From contig LMZS01000101.1 in NCBI GenBank assembly GCA_001567085.1, forward strand, positions 1 through 51,231: 51,231 bases of DNA. Reading direction: 5' to 3'. Below the pieces are notes generated by a model. The model made no database searches and had not been told where the DNA came from. It saw nothing but the letters and a program-made list of their open reading frames with translations. Of this stretch, positions 48,741 to 51,231 are shown piece after piece. A program made the translations under genes and the position numbers. This DNA is from Chloroflexi bacterium OLB15. Its GTDB lineage: Bacteria > Chloroflexota > Anaerolineae > Aggregatilineales > Phototrophicaceae. Numbering within the stretch: the first letter of the stretch is position 1; each line of letters starts with the position of its first letter.

Positions 48741-48765
48741 CCCCTCCCCACGCGGTGAAGAGGGG
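48741..48765 (-). terminator. Terminator-like hairpin after the kinase gene
   Basis: CCCCTC (48741-48746) pairs with GAGGGG (48760-48765), with an inner CAC/GTG stem. Read on the - strand it is followed by CTGTTTCTTT, a T-rich stretch, which suits termination of the FHA-kinase transcript ending at 48782. Confidence 0.5.
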
Positions 48766-48781
48766 TTTCACGCAAGAAACT

Positions 48782-50566
48782 TCAACCGAATCTGACAGTT
48801 CCGGTCAGCACCAGCACGCCAAACACGAGCGCAGCGAAAAAGACCAGCATCGTAAGCAGAATGATAATCCGCACAATCACGGGTGGCTGCTTACGCTTCT
48901 TTTGAACAGGTTGCGCCGCTTGCTGTTGGTAAACCTGAGCGCTGTTGAATTCCATCATCGTGAAATTACCTGCGCCCTGCTGATAATTTTGCTGCGGCGC
49001 CTGCATTTCCATCATCGTAAAGCTGTCCGGCTGGTAAGCCGCAGGGCGTGACGGCGCTTGCATCTCCATCATCGTAAAATCTGCCCCACCGCCCGCCGGT
49101 GTTGGTGGCGGCGGGTACGCCGGGCGCATCGGTTGGGGCGGCGCATTTTGAGCCGGCGGAGCCACGCTGTTGAACTCCATCAACGTGTAATTCGGGTCTG
49201 GAGTCGGCGCTTGCGCTGGCGTTGGTGGGCGCGGTGCCGCTGGTTGGGCAGGCATCGGCGGCGTTGACGGGAAAGAAAATTCCAACTCCGTCTTATTTCC
49301 GGCCGATTGTGCTGGCGCGGAACTTACGGGCGTTTGCGACGACGTATCAAAGTTGAAGTCGAGTTCAGTTTTATCTGGTATTGGTGCGTTGGGATGCTGG
49401 CCACGATTCGCCAGCGAATCATAAGGCACCGTTTTCACATCAATCTCAAGCTCGGTATGCTGCCCTACAGGTGCCTGAGGCGGCGGCTGCGGAGGAAATG
49501 CAACTGGCGCAGGTGGCTGCGCAGCAGAAGCAGCAGGCAGTACTGTGGTTGGCGCATCCAGTGGCGCTGAAGCAGCAGGCGGGGATGGTACAGGTGCTGG
49601 CTTTGGTTCAGGGGCAGGCGTCGGAATCGGCGGCGTAGATTTCATCCGCTCTTGCACATCTGCCACTGAAAGCATCATCGTCGGCACGTAATCATCATCT
49701 GCCGTGCTGGTTGAGGTTGGATAAACAGCCGCCCGCAGGTCACGAACAAAGTCCCGCAGGTCGCCATATCGGGTTTCACGTTCGCCAATCGCCTTTGAGA
49801 ATACGCGATCCATCTCTTGTAAATTCGCGGAGCGCAAATCAGCAGGCAGTTCATTTGGCGGAATTTTTGACGGCCAGCGCCACTTCCCTGTTGTAATCCG
49901 TTCGTAGGCAATGTACTGGTTATAAATCTGATCGGTTGGATTCCAGATGGCATGCCTGCCGAAAACAATTTCGTAGGCAACCAGCGCAAACCCAAAGTTA
50001 TCCGCGAGCAAATCAGCCTGACCATCTGGGGACATATACAGCGTAGTGCCGATAAAGCGCTGGGTTGCTTCGGCTTCACGCTGATCCAGCGAAATGCTGA
50101 AATCCAGTAAATACGGATTTTCGATGCCCGTGATATTTGAGGGTTTCAAATCACGGTGAATCACCCCCGCCTCATGCGCCGCTTGCAGCGCAGACGCCAG
50201 TTCCCGTACCAGATCCATGCGCCGTTCCAGCGGGATGCGCAGCATCTCTCCGTTGGCGATCAGCTTATCATAGGTATCACCACCCACATAACGCATCACG
50301 ATATAGGGGCGTGCATAATCAAGATCGTAGTCGTAAAGCGCGGGGATATTCGGATGCTGTAGCTTTTGCATCGCCTCGACCTCGCGCAGCATACGTTCGC
50401 GGTGTTTCGCAACGTTAGCGCTGGTCATCAGCGTTTCGTTCATAAATTTAATGGCGACAGTTTTGAAGGGATCGTAAGCCTTCCAAACTTCTCCTGATGC
50501 GCCGCGACCAAGTTGTCGCTCCAGCGTGTAGTTTTTGATTTTTACGCCGGGTTGTAGATCAACCAT
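48782..50566 (-). CDS. Tail-anchored Ser/Thr protein kinase with repeated T-x-x-E/D motifs
   Basis: This 594-residue protein has a kinase domain at about 12-280: glycine loop GRGASGEV (20-27), Lys40 (AIKF), HRDLKPSN (137-144) and Asp155 in DFS rather than the usual DFG, with GTTLYMSPD as the activation segment end. A Pro/Ala-rich linker (about 310-555) follows, holding seven T-x-x-E/D motifs at T371, T400, T426, T461, T498, T517 and T536. KKRK precedes a single membrane helix (about 562-588), and only VRFG-like residues remain outside. There are no PASTA or other sensor domains. It is 27 bp downstream of an FHA protein gene. It probably autophosphorylates and recruits that protein; this is inference. 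Confidence 0.88.
   Translation of the reverse strand: MVDLQPGVKIKNYTLERQLGRGASGEVWKAYDPFKTVAIKFMNETLMTSANVAKHRERMLREVEAMQKLQHPNIPALYDYDLDYARPYIVMRYVGGDTYDKLIANGEMLRIPLERRMDLVRELASALQAAHEAGVIHRDLKPSNITGIENPYLLDFSISLDQREAEATQRFIGTTLYMSPDGQADLLADNFGFALVAYEIVFGRHAIWNPTDQIYNQYIAYERITTGKWRWPSKIPPNELPADLRSANLQEMDRVFSKAIGERETRYGDLRDFVRDLRAAVYPTSTSTADDDYVPTMMLSVADVQERMKSTPPIPTPAPEPKPAPVPSPPAASAPLDAPTTVLPAASAAQPPAPVAFPPQPPPQAPVGQHTELEIDVKTVPYDSLANRGQHPNAPIPDKTELDFNFDTSSQTPVSSAPAQSAGNKTELEFSFPSTPPMPAQPAAPRPPTPAQAPTPDPNYTLMEFNSVAPPAQNAPPQPMRPAYPPPPTPAGGGADFTMMEMQAPSRPAAYQPDSFTMMEMQAPQQNYQQGAGNFTMMEFNSAQVYQQQAAQPVQKKRKQPPVIVRIIILLTMLVFFAALVFGVLVLTGTVRFG
48947..49456 (-). repeat. Seven T-x-x-E/D motif repeats in the kinase linker
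   Basis: Residues 371-540 of the kinase hold TELEI, TELDF, TELEF, TLMEF, TMMEM, TMMEM and TMMEF, separated by 19-37-residue Pro/Ala/Gln-rich spacers. The last four copies also share near-identical DNA (CATCATCGT on the + strand within a longer repeat). The first three (TEL[ED][IF]) and last four (T[LM]ME[FM]) form two subtypes. Confidence 0.8.
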
Positions 50567-50593
50567 CCTTCTTCCTTCATGCCTACGTGAACA

Positions 50594-51211
50594 CTAAAGC
50601 TGTGTAACGGATGAGCGCGCCTCGCAAGGCAAGATGAACCGTGCGCGTACTCCATTACCGAATTGAACAATATCGCCGTTATACAGGCGCTCCTCGCGGT
50701 TCGGCTGCAAGCGAGTAACCATGCCATCAGGCATCACTAACGATGTGCCGAACGAGCTGCCAAGATCGGAAATATAGAACTCACGTGTTGCCGGGTTAGC
50801 GCGAAACTGGGCATGACGGCGTGACACGCTCTTTTCGTCCATGCCAATCTGAATATTCTGCTCAGGGGCATAAAACCGCCCCAACAAAAACATATTGCCC
50901 GGCAGCGGGTATTCCTGTAGCGCAGGCAGCCCGGAAATAATCGCCATGCGCGCGATGCCGTCAGCAGGTGGCATAATCGGCGCATAAGCGGGCGCAGCGG
51001 GCATCGGCGGCGGCGCGGCATACGCAGGCATTGGCGGCGGCGCAGAAACTGGTGCAGGCGCAGACATTACCGGCGCAGATGACGCGCGCGATGTAGTGGT
51101 CTGTTCATGATTACGAACGGGAAGAATTGTAAGCAAAATCCACCACAGCAGCAGCAAAATACAGATCGCTGCTGGAACTGCGGGAATGATCCAGATCATA
51201 GATGGATCCAT
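50594..51211 (-). CDS. Membrane-anchored FHA-domain protein
   Basis: This 205-residue protein has an N-terminal membrane helix (about 6-30), a Pro/Ala-rich linker (45-85) and a C-terminal FHA domain (about 100-195). FHA contact residues are present: G111-R112 (LLGRF), S130-RR-H133 (SVSRRHAQF) and LGSSFGT at 150-156, where Phe replaces the Asn of the common NGT. FHA domains bind phosphothreonine peptides. The basic residue after the helix suggests N-out, with the FHA domain in the cytoplasm. It is the first visible gene of the unit and ends 27 bp before the kinase start. Upstream sequence is cut by the window edge. Confidence 0.88.
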   Translation of the reverse strand: MDPSMIWIIPAVPAAICILLLLWWILLTILPVRNHEQTTTSRASSAPVMSAPAPVSAPPPMPAYAAPPPMPAAPAYAPIMPPADGIARMAIISGLPALQEYPLPGNMFLLGRFYAPEQNIQIGMDEKSVSRRHAQFRANPATREFYISDLGSSFGTSLVMPDGMVTRLQPNREERLYNGDIVQFGNGVRARFILPCEARSSVTQL

Positions 51212-51231
51212 CTGCTTTTCATCCTTGCGTT

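Noticed and set aside
1-51231. tRNA, rRNA, CRISPR, transposase or phage genes
   Set aside because: No T-loop-like motif in a cloverleaf setting, no regularly spaced DNA repeats and no recombinase or transposase motifs were seen when reading both strands. A dedicated search could still find something missed.

Overview
The window looks like a chromosomal segment of a Chloroflexota bacterium (Anaerolineae-like). This is inferred, not proven. The first 17.5 kb holds four multi-membrane GT-C-like proteins, two with the DUF2298 'YYY' motif and one of the TIGR03663/Agl23-like type, a combination typical of Chloroflexota and archaea. The base composition is moderately GC-rich, many proteins have membrane-rich architectures, and the short IF-2 and Lys-rich NusA tail also fit. 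No rRNA, tRNA, CRISPR array, prophage or insertion sequence was recognised.

Region 1 (1-17.5 kb, + strand) is a cell-envelope glycosylation cluster. It holds a GT39-like protein cut by the window edge, a giant protein with two GT-C modules, a second DUF2298 protein paralogous to the giant's C-terminal half, another GT39-like protein, an ECF sigma factor with an overlapping zinc-finger anti-sigma-like protein, an Agl23-like protein fused to six NHL repeats, and a DUF1349 protein.

Region 2 (17.6-31.9 kb) is the conserved nusA-ylxR-infB-rbfA-nrnA-truB-ribF translation/transcription operon. It is split after nusA by a compact histidine-utilisation operon on the opposite strand (hutC-like regulator, hutG, hutU, hutI, hutH; transcribed 25.8 to 19.7 kb). 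The nusA leader holds a promoter followed at once by a terminator-like hairpin, and the rbfA Shine-Dalgarno lies in a hairpin touching the start codon.

Region 3 (31.9-37.6 kb, + strand) is a Liu/Atu-like acyl-CoA degradation operon: acyl-CoA dehydrogenase, AtuA, a separate AtuA C-terminal-like protein, enoyl-CoA hydratase and a biotin-carrying carboxylase subunit. The carboxyltransferase partner is absent. A FmdB zinc ribbon, an amidohydrolase and a radical SAM protein follow.

Region 4 (40.6-44.2 kb, - strand) is a three-gene exported-protein operon: DUF1800, DUF1501 and an unrecognised secreted protein with three internal repeats. GH20 hexosaminidase and a ribokinase (+) and an aldehyde dehydrogenase (-) follow.

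Region 5 (48.8-51.2 kb, - strand) is a membrane-anchored FHA protein followed by a tail-anchored Ser/Thr kinase. The kinase's proline-rich linker carries seven T-x-x-E/D motifs, the type of sequence FHA domains bind when the Thr is phosphorylated. This is the most interesting candidate system here.

Eight clear frame breaks lie between 9.6 and 25.7 kb, three of them in nusA. Seven behave as single-base losses and one as an extra T in a T7 run. No such breaks were seen after 26.2 kb. Consensus sequence errors explain this better than gene decay.
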